From Segatella cerevisiae (GTDB lineage: Bacteria; Bacteroidota; Bacteroidia; Bacteroidales; Bacteroidaceae): a stretch of 64,000 nt of DNA. Within the stretch, counting starts at the first letter, position 1. Each line of letters begins with the position of its first letter. The stretch spans positions 1-64,000 of the forward strand of contig NZ_JAMXLY010000015.1 in the NCBI RefSeq assembly GCF_024054555.1. The letters run 5' to 3'. Made by a program: the position numbers and the translations under genes. Shown piece after piece: positions 1 to 8,329 of this stretch. The notes under the pieces are model-generated. The model was not told the DNA's origin. It did no database searches and worked only from the letters and a program-made list of their open reading frames with translations.

Positions 1-91
1 CGGATTTGATGACGGAATCATGTACAAAATTATCTACAAGGCTGATAAGATGAACCGGTTTGTAAACTTCTACGAAAAAATCGCAGTATAG
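1..91 (+). CDS. 3' end of an unidentified gene (truncated by window start)
   Basis: An open frame enters from the left edge (codons in phase with position 2) and stops at TAG 89-91. It encodes about 29 residues, rich in Lys, Tyr and Ile and ending in Glu-Lys-Ile-Ala-Val. The fragment is too short to assign a family. It lies just upstream of the fimbrial locus on the same strand. Reality is inferred only from the open frame reaching the edge. Confidence 0.4.
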   Translation, partial: GFDDGIMYKIIYKADKMNRFVNFYEKIAV

Positions 92-267
92 CAGGTTGTT
101 GATAATTCTTACTTCCGAAACTTGAGTAGATTATAATGGGACGGCATGGAGTGGCGCGAAAATCAGGCATTTTCGGATAAGCAACAAAGAGTACAAAACA
201 GTATAAACTTTAAGATGAAAAGTGAATGACTTTTTCCGATAAGCTAAAAATAAACTTGTGAATTGAT

Positions 268-834
268 ATGAAAAGACTTATTCTGCTCGCTTTAGAGGGG
301 TGCCTTTTATCAACGGGTGTCAATGCTCAGGAACTGGGCGTGAAGACAAATCTCCTTTACGATGCTACTTCCACAATCAATGTAGGAGTAGAGACCGCTT
401 TGTCAAGGAAGTGGACACTGGATGTTTCCGGTAACCTCAATCCATGGACTTTTAGTGATAATAAGAAAATGAAGCACTGGATGGTGCAGCCTGAAGCCCG
501 CTATTGGTTTTGTGAAAAGTTCAATGGTCATTTTATCGGCATACATGCCCATGGAGGACAGTTCAATGTGTCTGACTGGGATTTCCCTATTGCCTTCAAG
601 GCGCTCAAAGACAAGCGGTATCAAGGTTGGTTCTATGGCGCAGGTGTGAGCTATGGCTATCAATGGGTAATGAGCAAGCGATGGAATCTGGAAATGAATA
701 TCGGTGCCGGTTATGCTCGTGTACACTATGATAAATACCCTTGTACAGTTTGTGGAACCAAGTTGTCCACAGGCAACTATAATTATTGGGGTGTAACCAA
801 GGCTGGCATTTCTCTGATTTATTTTCTAAAATAA
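268..834 (+). CDS. DUF3575 family outer-membrane protein
   Basis: This 188-residue protein starts with a cleavable signal peptide (hydrophobic stretch ending in Val-Asn-Ala-Gln near residue 21). The mature part alternates aromatic and polar residues as in a small beta-barrel: GVKTNLLYDAT near the N-terminus, a WMVQPEARYWF strand, GIHAHGG, and a closing strand ending in Phe-Leu-Lys. This is the pattern of DUF3575 proteins, which sit next to DUF3868/fimbrial genes in Bacteroidales. It is followed 10 bases later by the DUF3868 gene, so the two are probably cotranscribed. A role as an outer-membrane barrel partner for the DUF3868 protein is inference from context. Two Cys (CTVC) near residue 158 could form a disulfide. 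Confidence 0.8.
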   Translation: MKRLILLALEGCLLSTGVNAQELGVKTNLLYDATSTINVGVETALSRKWTLDVSGNLNPWTFSDNKKMKHWMVQPEARYWFCEKFNGHFIGIHAHGGQFNVSDWDFPIAFKALKDKRYQGWFYGAGVSYGYQWVMSKRWNLEMNIGAGYARVHYDKYPCTVCGTKLSTGNYNYWGVTKAGISLIYFLK

Positions 835-844
835 TCCTACGAAG

Positions 845-2317
845 ATGAAATCAAAATCTATATTCTCTTTATTTCTGGCGTACGCTCTTTTAGCGCTCGC
901 TCTTCCTGTCAATGCCCAGACTTCTTATCTGCAGGGTATTAAAGCGGAAAATCAGAAGGTCACCAGCCAAAACGGTAATTTGAAATTATCAATGGATATC
1001 GTCGTTGACGGCGTTGATGTCCCATCCAACGATATGCTCATTCTTACACCTGTTATTCGGTCCAACACTGATGAGACTAATGTGTCACTTGCACCTGTCG
1101 TTGTTGCAGGGCGGAGACGTACCCGCATATTAAAGCGGAAACAGTTGTTCCATCATCCTCTCGAACTTGGCACAGACAGTCTGCCTTATTCCATTGTCAA
1201 AAGAGACAATGACGCGAGACAGGTCATTCCCTATCAGGCTGAGATTCAGAAGGCCGGGTGGATGAAAAATGCTGCCTTGGTCTTGGCTGAAGAAGTCAAG
1301 GGTTGTGCGGATTGCAATGTGGGTGAGGGTCTGTCGGATTCCTTGAATCCCCGCATTTTCCCTGGAGATTATGTGCCGGCCTATCAACTCACGTATGTGA
1401 TGCCTCAGGCAGAAGTCAAGACACGCAGTGACAGACATTCGGCAACTTTCAATTATGTAGTGGACCGTTCAGAACTTCATCGGAACTATAAAGGTAATGC
1501 CGGGAAACTGGATGAGGTGGATCGGATAGTCAATGCAATCCGCAATAATTCCGATTTCATTATCCAGAAGATAGACATTGCAGGCTATGCATCTCCTGAA
1601 GCTTCCGTGGCTCATAACAAGGTCTTGGCAAAGAATCGTGCAGAATCCTTTGCGAATTATCTGACTTCCAATTTTAGAATCCCCCGAAACCAGTTGACCG
1701 TGAGGAGTTATGGTGAAGATTGGAATGGGCTGAAGGCTTCTGTAGATACTTCTGACTTGGCAGACAAGCAAGCGGTGCTGAATATTATCGCACGTGTGAG
1801 CAATCCGGACGCCAGGGATGCCCGGCTGAAGAAACTTTCAGGAGGCAGTACTTACCGTACTCTGTTGGACGATTTCTATCCTGCTCTACGCCGCACCGAA
1901 TACACTATTATATATAAGGTGCGTCCGTTCAGCGTAGAAGAAGCTAAGAAAATCATCAAGACCAATCCCAAACTCTTGAGTCTCAATGAAATGTATATGG
2001 TTGCCCGGAGTTATCCTGCAGGCAGTAAGGATTTTAAGGACGTTTTCGATATCTCTACCCGCTTATATCCTGACAATGAGATATCCATCCTGAATTCTGC
2101 ATCTGCCGATATTGAGGGCGGTAATGTGGAAGCAGCTTTGGAAAGATTGGCGAAACTCAAATCTGACTCTAAGACTTGGAATGATTTTGGCGTAGCTTAT
2201 GCCAAGAAAGGTGATTTCACTAAAGCAAAAGAGTATTTCAACCAAGCGCAATCAGCGGGAGATGAAAATGCCGTCCATAACCTGAAAGAATTAGACAAAG
2301 TAGAAAATCAAAACTAA
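845..2317 (+). CDS. DUF3868 protein with OmpA-like domain and C-terminal TPR
   Basis: A 490-residue exported protein with a signal peptide ending in Val-Asn-Ala-Gln. The N-terminal third is a beta-rich region of the DUF3868 type and contains a very basic run (GRRRTRILKRK, about residues 89-99). Residues about 205-320 resemble an OmpA-C peptidoglycan-binding domain, with the motif IAGYASPEAS followed by NKVLAKNRAESFANYL. The last 100 residues look like tetratricopeptide helices (WNDFGVAYAKKGDFTKAKEYF). It lies between the DUF3575 barrel and the Mfa1-like pilin. A reasonable inference is that barrel plus OmpA-like protein anchor or assemble the surface fibre, but no biochemical role is established from sequence alone. 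Confidence 0.8.
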   Translation: MKSKSIFSLFLAYALLALALPVNAQTSYLQGIKAENQKVTSQNGNLKLSMDIVVDGVDVPSNDMLILTPVIRSNTDETNVSLAPVVVAGRRRTRILKRKQLFHHPLELGTDSLPYSIVKRDNDARQVIPYQAEIQKAGWMKNAALVLAEEVKGCADCNVGEGLSDSLNPRIFPGDYVPAYQLTYVMPQAEVKTRSDRHSATFNYVVDRSELHRNYKGNAGKLDEVDRIVNAIRNNSDFIIQKIDIAGYASPEASVAHNKVLAKNRAESFANYLTSNFRIPRNQLTVRSYGEDWNGLKASVDTSDLADKQAVLNIIARVSNPDARDARLKKLSGGSTYRTLLDDFYPALRRTEYTIIYKVRPFSVEEAKKIIKTNPKLLSLNEMYMVARSYPAGSKDFKDVFDISTRLYPDNEISILNSASADIEGGNVEAALERLAKLKSDSKTWNDFGVAYAKKGDFTKAKEYFNQAQSAGDENAVHNLKELDKVENQN

Positions 2318-2360
2318 ATATATTATTCAAAAATTAAGTGTTCATTTTATTTTTTAAATT

Positions 2361-3938
2361 ATGAAAAGGTTTAAAAGTTTATTTATGCTCGGTGTCTTGG
2401 CAATAGGATTGGCCTTGACATCTTGCAGCAGTGATGACAGTCTGCCCAATTCACAGACGGCGGCAGAAAAGGGAACGACGTATGCTAGTTTATCTATTTC
2501 ATTCCCAACTTCATCAGGTACAAGAGCATCATCAGGGTTACCAAACGATTACAATCCCGTTGGGACATGGAGCGGACGTGATGAGATCAAAAGTATTACA
2601 GTATTCTTATACAATACAACCTTAGGGACTATTGATTACACGACTTTTGGTACATCACAATTTAACGGAATTAGTAATGATGGGGTCTTAACTCCTAATT
2701 TAGCAGTAAAAGCAACCCCAGGTCAAAATGTAAAAGCATATGTTGTTGTCAATGATGTACATGACAAAGTAACTACAACGTTGATAAATGCGGCCACAAA
2801 ACCTAACACTTTTGACGCAGCGTTTGCAAGTGAAGTTAGTACCATTGCCAACCAAGTTTCAGCTTATAATTCGACAGATACCAAGGACATCATTATGATG
2901 ACCAATGATGTTACACCAACGACCGTTGCAATCCAACCAGACATAACAGAACAACAAGCTAAGGACGGTACTACAAATCTGATATCAGTAAAAGTGCAGC
3001 GTGTAGTTTCACGCGCTATTGTTACTATGGCTAAGGATATCAACAAAAACATCCAACTTTATGATGCCAGCGGAAAAAAAGCTAGTACTATCACTATTAG
3101 TGATGTAAAATACGGCGTGGGCCAAAGTGGTCAGTCTTTTTTCAATCTCCAGAAGACAGATTATTTGACTCCATCTGCAATATATAGTGGAGATGCGACT
3201 CTTGGTGCTACCTTAATGGATAATACTGGATTAAACTCTTTCTCTGAGGTAACCTCTATCGCTGGCAATACAAATGAGTCAATTGCAGGAGCCTTGTCAT
3301 CAGAAACCTCTGAAAAATTTGTTTTACCGGTAACTCATTCCTCAACTGGATATTATAAGGGCAATACCACTTATTTTGAAATCCGGGCTACATTCACTCC
3401 TGACAGTGTTAAGGATGTAGAAAATGGAACTTATAAAGCTGGAGATGATGTCTATTTAGGACAGAATGACGGTTTATTTTACAGTACACGAGCACTTGCA
3501 GAAGCAAATGGACAAAAATCCACTTGCTATAAAGGAGATGGCTCAAAAGGTGCTATTACCAAATATGTCTTATGGCTGAATCCGGATGCTGTTCCTGGTA
3601 CAGTTGAACAAGATGGAGACAAAAAAGCAAGCATGTCACCTACTGTCCGCAATCAAGTATATAATGTGTATATCTCAGGTTTCAAGACAATCGGTGTTCC
3701 CAACAACCCGTTAAATCCAGGTTCTCCTGACGATCCAACAAAACCTGTCGGGCCGGATAACCCAATTAATCCTAAAAATCCGAATAATCCTGCAGATCCT
3801 AATATACCTGATAATCCAGATAATCCAATTAAACCAACAGACCCATTGGAAACAAACGATACTTATCTGTCTGTTACAATAACCGTACTACCTTATACAA
3901 TTCACAGCTACGGAATTGACATGGGCAATGATTATTGA
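2361..3938 (+). CDS. mfa1: Mfa1-like major fimbrial subunit (type V pilin lipoprotein)
   Basis: A 525-residue lipoprotein with lipobox LALTSC (Cys22). The early strand YASLSISF is followed by SSGTRASS. The Arg at residue 55 is where an arginine-specific protease would remove the first strand to allow donor-strand polymerisation, as known for P. gingivalis FimA/Mfa1. The body is the Thr/Asn/Ser-rich double beta-sandwich expected of the family. Residues about 445-496 form a Pro/Asn/Asp repeat, followed by a final strand (LSVTITVLPYTI) that may be the donor strand. The gene looks more A+T-rich than its neighbours. It is followed by the Mfa2-like anchor gene. Assignment to the Mfa1/P_gingi_FimA family is confident; which subunit is structurally major is inferred from order and size. 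Confidence 0.82.
   Translation: MKRFKSLFMLGVLAIGLALTSCSSDDSLPNSQTAAEKGTTYASLSISFPTSSGTRASSGLPNDYNPVGTWSGRDEIKSITVFLYNTTLGTIDYTTFGTSQFNGISNDGVLTPNLAVKATPGQNVKAYVVVNDVHDKVTTTLINAATKPNTFDAAFASEVSTIANQVSAYNSTDTKDIIMMTNDVTPTTVAIQPDITEQQAKDGTTNLISVKVQRVVSRAIVTMAKDINKNIQLYDASGKKASTITISDVKYGVGQSGQSFFNLQKTDYLTPSAIYSGDATLGATLMDNTGLNSFSEVTSIAGNTNESIAGALSSETSEKFVLPVTHSSTGYYKGNTTYFEIRATFTPDSVKDVENGTYKAGDDVYLGQNDGLFYSTRALAEANGQKSTCYKGDGSKGAITKYVLWLNPDAVPGTVEQDGDKKASMSPTVRNQVYNVYISGFKTIGVPNNPLNPGSPDDPTKPVGPDNPINPKNPNNPADPNIPDNPDNPIKPTDPLETNDTYLSVTITVLPYTIHSYGIDMGNDY
3703..3849 (+). repeat. Pro-Asn/Asp-Pro coding repeat in the Mfa1-like pilin
   Basis: This stretch encodes repeated two- to four-residue units of the type Asn-Pro, Asp-Pro and Asp-Asn-Pro. 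The DNA contains imperfect reiterations of AAT CCN / GAT AAT CCN. It lies between the C-terminal sandwich and the last beta-strand of the pilin and would form an extended linker. Such short repeats can change in copy number by slippage. Confidence 0.75.
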
Positions 3939-4036
3939 TTTGCTTATCAACCACATTATAATTCTATATAATTCGGAGGAAGAAATTCCTCTTCCTCCGG
4001 ATTTTAAATCAATCAAGAAATCTAAAGACGCAAAGC

Positions 4037-5011
4037 ATGAAAATTTTACATTACAAGATGTTGATAGCGCTATGCGCGTTGGGAACAATGCTATGGAGCT
4101 GCGACTCCTTTATATATGACGGTTTGAAGCATTGTCCCCAAGGTGTATACGTTAACTTTTATTCTAAGACACCTTGTGCATCAGATACTACATTCATCGG
4201 GAGCGTTCCCTCGCTCACTGTATTTGCGTTCGACGAAAATGATAAACTTGTGACGTCGGTCACAGAGAAAAACGTCAATTTGGACCGTGACTATTCGGTC
4301 TTAATGCCAGTTTCAAACGGTAACTTTACCTTCATCGCCTGGGCAGGCGTTGATGACAAGTTTACGACGAGTAACTTCATCGATGGAACCACGACTAAGA
4401 AAGATGTGATGCTGACACTGAAATCAGCCTCGAATACGGCTCCTGATCTGAGTGGTACAAGACTCTGGCAGGGGGAGAGTTCTGCGGTTTACTTGCCTGA
4501 TCCCGACAAAGAAGGAACAGTCTATAAGAAGACGGCTATTAACCTCAGTGAGATGACCAATCGCGTGACTGTGAAAGTGGAATTGGACGAGACAGTGCTC
4601 GAAGATCATGTCTCTCCGAAAGATTTCGCTATCGGTGTCACTTCTGCTGACGGGACAATGAATATAGACGGCAGTATGCCCTTGAACAGTAAGGTCTGGA
4701 ACTATCCTGCCCTAAGCACTCAATATACAGACAATTCCGTGACTTGGAACTTTGCCATGACTGATTTGAAGACTGGTTATAACAATCTCCTGACCTTGAG
4801 TGATCCTGCAGAAAACAAGACCTTGTTCAGCGGAGACCTGATCGGCAGTATCCTCTTGCTGTATGAGCAGCAGACGAACATCAATATGGCTTGCCAGCAT
4901 GATTTTGTCATCCGTTTCATCTTGAAGGATTGTTGTGCTTCCCATTTCTCTTGTGATATTCTGGTCAACAACTGGCTGGTTCACAGTTATGATACTGAAT
5001 TGGGACTTTAA
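4037..5011 (+). CDS. mfa2: FimB/Mfa2 family fimbrial anchor lipoprotein
   Basis: A 324-residue lipoprotein (lipobox MLWSC, Cys22). After the Cys it shows the Mfa2/FimB signature: CPQGVYVNFYSKTPC, then a SLTVFAFDENDKLV strand and NFTFIAWAGVDD. In P. gingivalis, Mfa2 caps the base of the fimbria and limits its length in the outer membrane. ATG 4037 is preferred because it directly precedes the signal sequence; the gap after the pilin gene is 98 bases. Unlike the pilins around it, no Thr-Arg-Ala maturation motif is seen after the first strand, which fits a permanently lipid-anchored role. Confidence 0.85.
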   Translation: MKILHYKMLIALCALGTMLWSCDSFIYDGLKHCPQGVYVNFYSKTPCASDTTFIGSVPSLTVFAFDENDKLVTSVTEKNVNLDRDYSVLMPVSNGNFTFIAWAGVDDKFTTSNFIDGTTTKKDVMLTLKSASNTAPDLSGTRLWQGESSAVYLPDPDKEGTVYKKTAINLSEMTNRVTVKVELDETVLEDHVSPKDFAIGVTSADGTMNIDGSMPLNSKVWNYPALSTQYTDNSVTWNFAMTDLKTGYNNLLTLSDPAENKTLFSGDLIGSILLLYEQQTNINMACQHDFVIRFILKDCCASHFSCDILVNNWLVHSYDTELGL

Positions 5012-5038
5012 TGGTTTTAATTCACCTTGTTAAAAAAG

Positions 5039-6370
5039 ATGATGAAGAAATTAATACATATATATCTGATATTAGCAGCCTTGCTGCCTTTGTTCTCGGG
5101 ATGTTCTGACACTTCAGAAGATGCCGCAGGCAAATCAACACCTCTTGTCTATCTCTCTGTTACACGTGCTACGGGGGGATTGGACGAGGATGGTACGATC
5201 AATACAGACGGTACCTATTATGAAGACCGTGTGCATGACCTTTCCATGCTGGTATTCGATTCGTCTACAGGAGAGAAGGTGGCAGAATATGACGAGGCTG
5301 ATATCGCCATGACCGGTAGCAATACCTTTGTGGTGAAATTGACTCCCGGACAACGCGACTTCTATTTTATAGCAAATGTGCCGGACATGAAGACGGCATT
5401 GCAGAGTATCACCAATGAGAAAGATCTGCAAACAACATATATGAATAAGGTGAGAGACTTAGACCCGGACTTATATCAGGGGGCTGCGTTGGACAAGGGC
5501 TTCCCGATGTCCCGGGTCTATCTCAATCAGACCGTATCAGAGGGAGGTAGCATCTATCAACCGGTACCGTTCAGACCCACTTACGTGGACAATGGCACTA
5601 CACATACGGATGACAAAGTAAAACTCATTCGAGTGACCGCAAAACTGGAGGTCAGTTTTTCATTGGGTGATTCAGAGGGCAATCTCGGTGTGAAGAAGGT
5701 GACTCTGCACAACGCCAATGCTCAGTACTGTCTGACGAATCCTTCTACTACTCCGGCAACCTCCTATAGCGATGACATCGTTTTGACCAAGGAGAGTTCC
5801 GAAAATACTTACTATTGTTATATGCCGGAATCAGTTATCTCGTCTGCTTCCTGGCAAACAGGGGGAAACAATCAACCGATCAACTATTTTACAATAGAGA
5901 CCACAGCAGGACAGACCTATGATATTCCGATCATCACTGACGATACAGATATCAATACGGACTATCTCAAGAAGGCGACCGGTCAATTTTCAGGTTATAC
6001 CCCTGACTACACCATCTACCGCAACCATAATTATAGGTATACCATCAACAACCTGCAGACAATAGAAATCCTCTATAGCGTGGACGACTGGAATACTGTC
6101 AATAAATCTTTATATATGGGTTACGGCTATAATGTGGAAGTGGATGGGACTTCTGTGACCATAAAAAATACGTTCCAGGCTTGTCCTCCTTTTGACGTCC
6201 AACTCAAGACCGTAGGTTCTACGACTTTCAGTGACGGTACAACGGAAAAGGATTTTACTGAGATGGCTGACGGAGCTACGGCTTCTTTTGACCTGAATGC
6301 TGAACCTGAGTCTGGTGCTTATCTGGAAGTATACTATAATAATAAAGTGGTAAAGACTTTTAGTAAATAA
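5039..6370 (+). CDS. Fimbrial accessory subunit, Mfa/FimB-like lipoprotein
   Basis: About 443 residues from ATG 5039; an in-frame TTG at 5027 is possible but less likely. The signal peptide ends in a lipobox PLFSGC (Cys22). The first mature strand VYLSVTRATGG carries the Thr-Arg-Ala motif (Arg43). It is followed by DLSMLVFDSSTGEKV and RDFYFIANVPD, characteristic of Bacteroidales fimbrillin-like proteins. It resembles the minor subunits (Mfa3/Mfa4 role) of P. gingivalis short fimbriae, which lie near the tip. It sits 27 bases after the anchor gene and only 3 bases before the next pilin-like gene, implying one transcript. The precise subunit position in the fibre is inference. Confidence 0.75.
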   Translation: MMKKLIHIYLILAALLPLFSGCSDTSEDAAGKSTPLVYLSVTRATGGLDEDGTINTDGTYYEDRVHDLSMLVFDSSTGEKVAEYDEADIAMTGSNTFVVKLTPGQRDFYFIANVPDMKTALQSITNEKDLQTTYMNKVRDLDPDLYQGAALDKGFPMSRVYLNQTVSEGGSIYQPVPFRPTYVDNGTTHTDDKVKLIRVTAKLEVSFSLGDSEGNLGVKKVTLHNANAQYCLTNPSTTPATSYSDDIVLTKESSENTYYCYMPESVISSASWQTGGNNQPINYFTIETTAGQTYDIPIITDDTDINTDYLKKATGQFSGYTPDYTIYRNHNYRYTINNLQTIEILYSVDDWNTVNKSLYMGYGYNVEVDGTSVTIKNTFQACPPFDVQLKTVGSTTFSDGTTEKDFTEMADGATASFDLNAEPESGAYLEVYYNNKVVKTFSK

Positions 6371-6373
6371 GGA

Positions 6374-7417
6374 ATGAAGATGAGAACTGATAGATTGATC
6401 ATCCTGCTGCTCGCAAGTCTGATACTTGGCGCTTGTTCGTCTGATGATTCCGTTGACGGAGGAGATGCCGGAAACAGCAAAAAGATAGAACTGTCTTTTT
6501 TTGTACCGGGGTATACGATGAACGTGACCGATGGCAGGAACACGTCTGAGACCTCTGCGACTCGGGCAACAACCGTGACTGGGAGTTCTGCAGAAAACGA
6601 AATAACTGACCTTTATGTGTTCTTGTTCCCGACCTCAACTGACCAGACGCTTAAGAAATATGCCGTGAGCTCTGCGAGTTTTACAGGCGGAACCTGGAGT
6701 ACGTCAGATAACAAGGTAGATTTGGACCTGACTCAGGCAGAAGCCGGAAAACGCGATGTCTATATCGTTGCCAATTGTGCGGATTTGAAAAGCCAATTGG
6801 ATGGGGTGACGACTGAAGAGGGGTTGCAGAGTGTGTTCAGAAATACGGCTATGCCCTGGTCTGACAATATTCAGGCACCGATACTCATGACCGGCAATGC
6901 TACCCATGATTTCATTCAGGATAGCCAGTTGGATCAGATTCCCCTTACACGCGCCATCGCTAAGATAGAACTCAATGTCACGTTGAGCTCGCCTTTCCAA
7001 ACTGTCCCGACAATCACAGACGGCAAGTTAGACCAATATAAATACCGCTTCGTCAATTTTGATCAGAACACCTATGTCATCAAACCGTCAGAAAAAACGG
7101 CAACCTTTGCCAGCAGTTCTGACAATGCTTGGCCCAATACAGATGACTGGTCACTGTGGGGGGCATCACTGAATGGTTCTTCTACTTCCGATACGGGAAC
7201 AGGTTATACTTTATCCGCAACAGGTGGGGTGGCGTCTCTGAAGATCATCACCTATATTAACGAGAGTGATGTCTCCGGCTCTGCCATCGAGATAGAACTC
7301 CCACGTACTGACGAAGGCCCCCTTCCTCCTCCTGAATTCGGGCCGGAATGGTATAAACTTCCGCTGCCCGACAAAATCGTGCGCAATACTTGGTATACAT
7401 ATAATATAGATCTATAA
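6374..7417 (+). CDS. Second fimbrial accessory subunit, pilin-like lipoprotein
   Basis: A 347-residue lipoprotein (lipobox LILGAC, Cys21). The strand KIELSFFVPGYTM is followed by ETSATRATT (Arg64), the same Thr-Arg-Ala arrangement as in the two other polymerising subunits here. Later segments (EITDLYVFLFPT, KRDVYIVANCADLKSQL) match the fimbrillin-like fold. It begins 3 bases after the preceding gene, and its stop codon overlaps the next start. It is shorter than the Mfa1-like protein and closest in outline to a tip-adaptor subunit. Family assignment is good; function as adaptor between pilus and adhesin is inferred from order. Confidence 0.72.
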   Translation: MKMRTDRLIILLLASLILGACSSDDSVDGGDAGNSKKIELSFFVPGYTMNVTDGRNTSETSATRATTVTGSSAENEITDLYVFLFPTSTDQTLKKYAVSSASFTGGTWSTSDNKVDLDLTQAEAGKRDVYIVANCADLKSQLDGVTTEEGLQSVFRNTAMPWSDNIQAPILMTGNATHDFIQDSQLDQIPLTRAIAKIELNVTLSSPFQTVPTITDGKLDQYKYRFVNFDQNTYVIKPSEKTATFASSSDNAWPNTDDWSLWGASLNGSSTSDTGTGYTLSATGGVASLKIITYINESDVSGSAIEIELPRTDEGPLPPPEFGPEWYKLPLPDKIVRNTWYTYNIDL

Positions 7418-8304
7418 TGGACAGGATAAGAAGAATGACTCTTATGAGACATCAATATATTTATCTGTGCTTCGGACTGCTGCTTTTCTTCACAGGCTGT
7501 TCCGAAGATAATGCCTATGAGGCTTCCTCTTCCACAACTGCTGCAGACAGTACCGGGGTGACGACTCTGATGACTTCCCGCAATGACGGGAAAATCAGCC
7601 TTGCCATAGATGCTGAGTCTGCTTCGCGTTCAGGAGTGTGGATAGACCTCAATGGCGATGGTATCCGGGCAAAGGATGCTTCGGAAGATGTGAAGACCTT
7701 TGAGGATTATGTTGACTATACCCTTCCTGAAGGACTAAAGAAAATTACTATTCACGGTAATATGACCTATTTGGGATGTACGGCTGATTCGCTTACGGCT
7801 ATTGACGTCAGTGCAGACCCATACTTGAAAATTCTGAATTGTCCGCAGAATAAACTGACGGGTATCGATGTATCGAAAAACAGTCTTTTGGAGAAACTTG
7901 ATTGCTCGGAAAACCGGATCAGTACACTTGATCTTTCCGCAAATACAGCTTTGCTGTCCCTTTGGTGCTACAATAATAAATTGAATGACCTGGACATCTC
8001 GAGACTGACCAATCTTGCTTCATTGGATTGCTCGGGCAATCAATTGACAGCATTGGATGTGACGAAAAACTTGCTTTTAGAGCGACTGTTATGCTATAAT
8101 AATAGGATTACAGCCCTCGATCTTTCGAAAAATCCACAATTAAACCGATTGTGGATTTTTGGAAATTCATTCACGGAAAACGAATGTGCGAAAATAGTAG
8201 TAGTACTTAAAAATGTTGTTAAAGGTAGTCTTTGGATGCCGGAAGGTAAAATGGATGAGACCTTGAAGTCGTCCCTTTCTACTAAGGGATGGATATTGCA
8301 ATAA
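7417..8304 (+). CDS. Leucine-rich-repeat lipoprotein in the fimbrial operon
   Basis: 295 residues. The start ATG overlaps the previous stop (TAATG), showing tight translational coupling; ATGs at 7438 and 7447 are alternatives closer to the signal sequence. The lipobox is LFFTGC. After a spacer containing WIDLNGDGIRAKDASED come about seven 21-residue leucine-rich repeats of the type LTALDVSKN..L..L.C..N (residues about 110-260), similar to internalin-like repeats common in Bacteroidetes surface proteins. Such domains usually bind proteins or glycans. Coupling to the pilin genes suggests a fibre-associated binding protein. The ligand cannot be read from the sequence. Confidence 0.8.
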   Translation: MDRIRRMTLMRHQYIYLCFGLLLFFTGCSEDNAYEASSSTTAADSTGVTTLMTSRNDGKISLAIDAESASRSGVWIDLNGDGIRAKDASEDVKTFEDYVDYTLPEGLKKITIHGNMTYLGCTADSLTAIDVSADPYLKILNCPQNKLTGIDVSKNSLLEKLDCSENRISTLDLSANTALLSLWCYNNKLNDLDISRLTNLASLDCSGNQLTALDVTKNLLLERLLCYNNRITALDLSKNPQLNRLWIFGNSFTENECAKIVVVLKNVVKGSLWMPEGKMDETLKSSLSTKGWILQ

Positions 8305-8329
8305 AATGAATGTTAACTAAAAATGTAAG

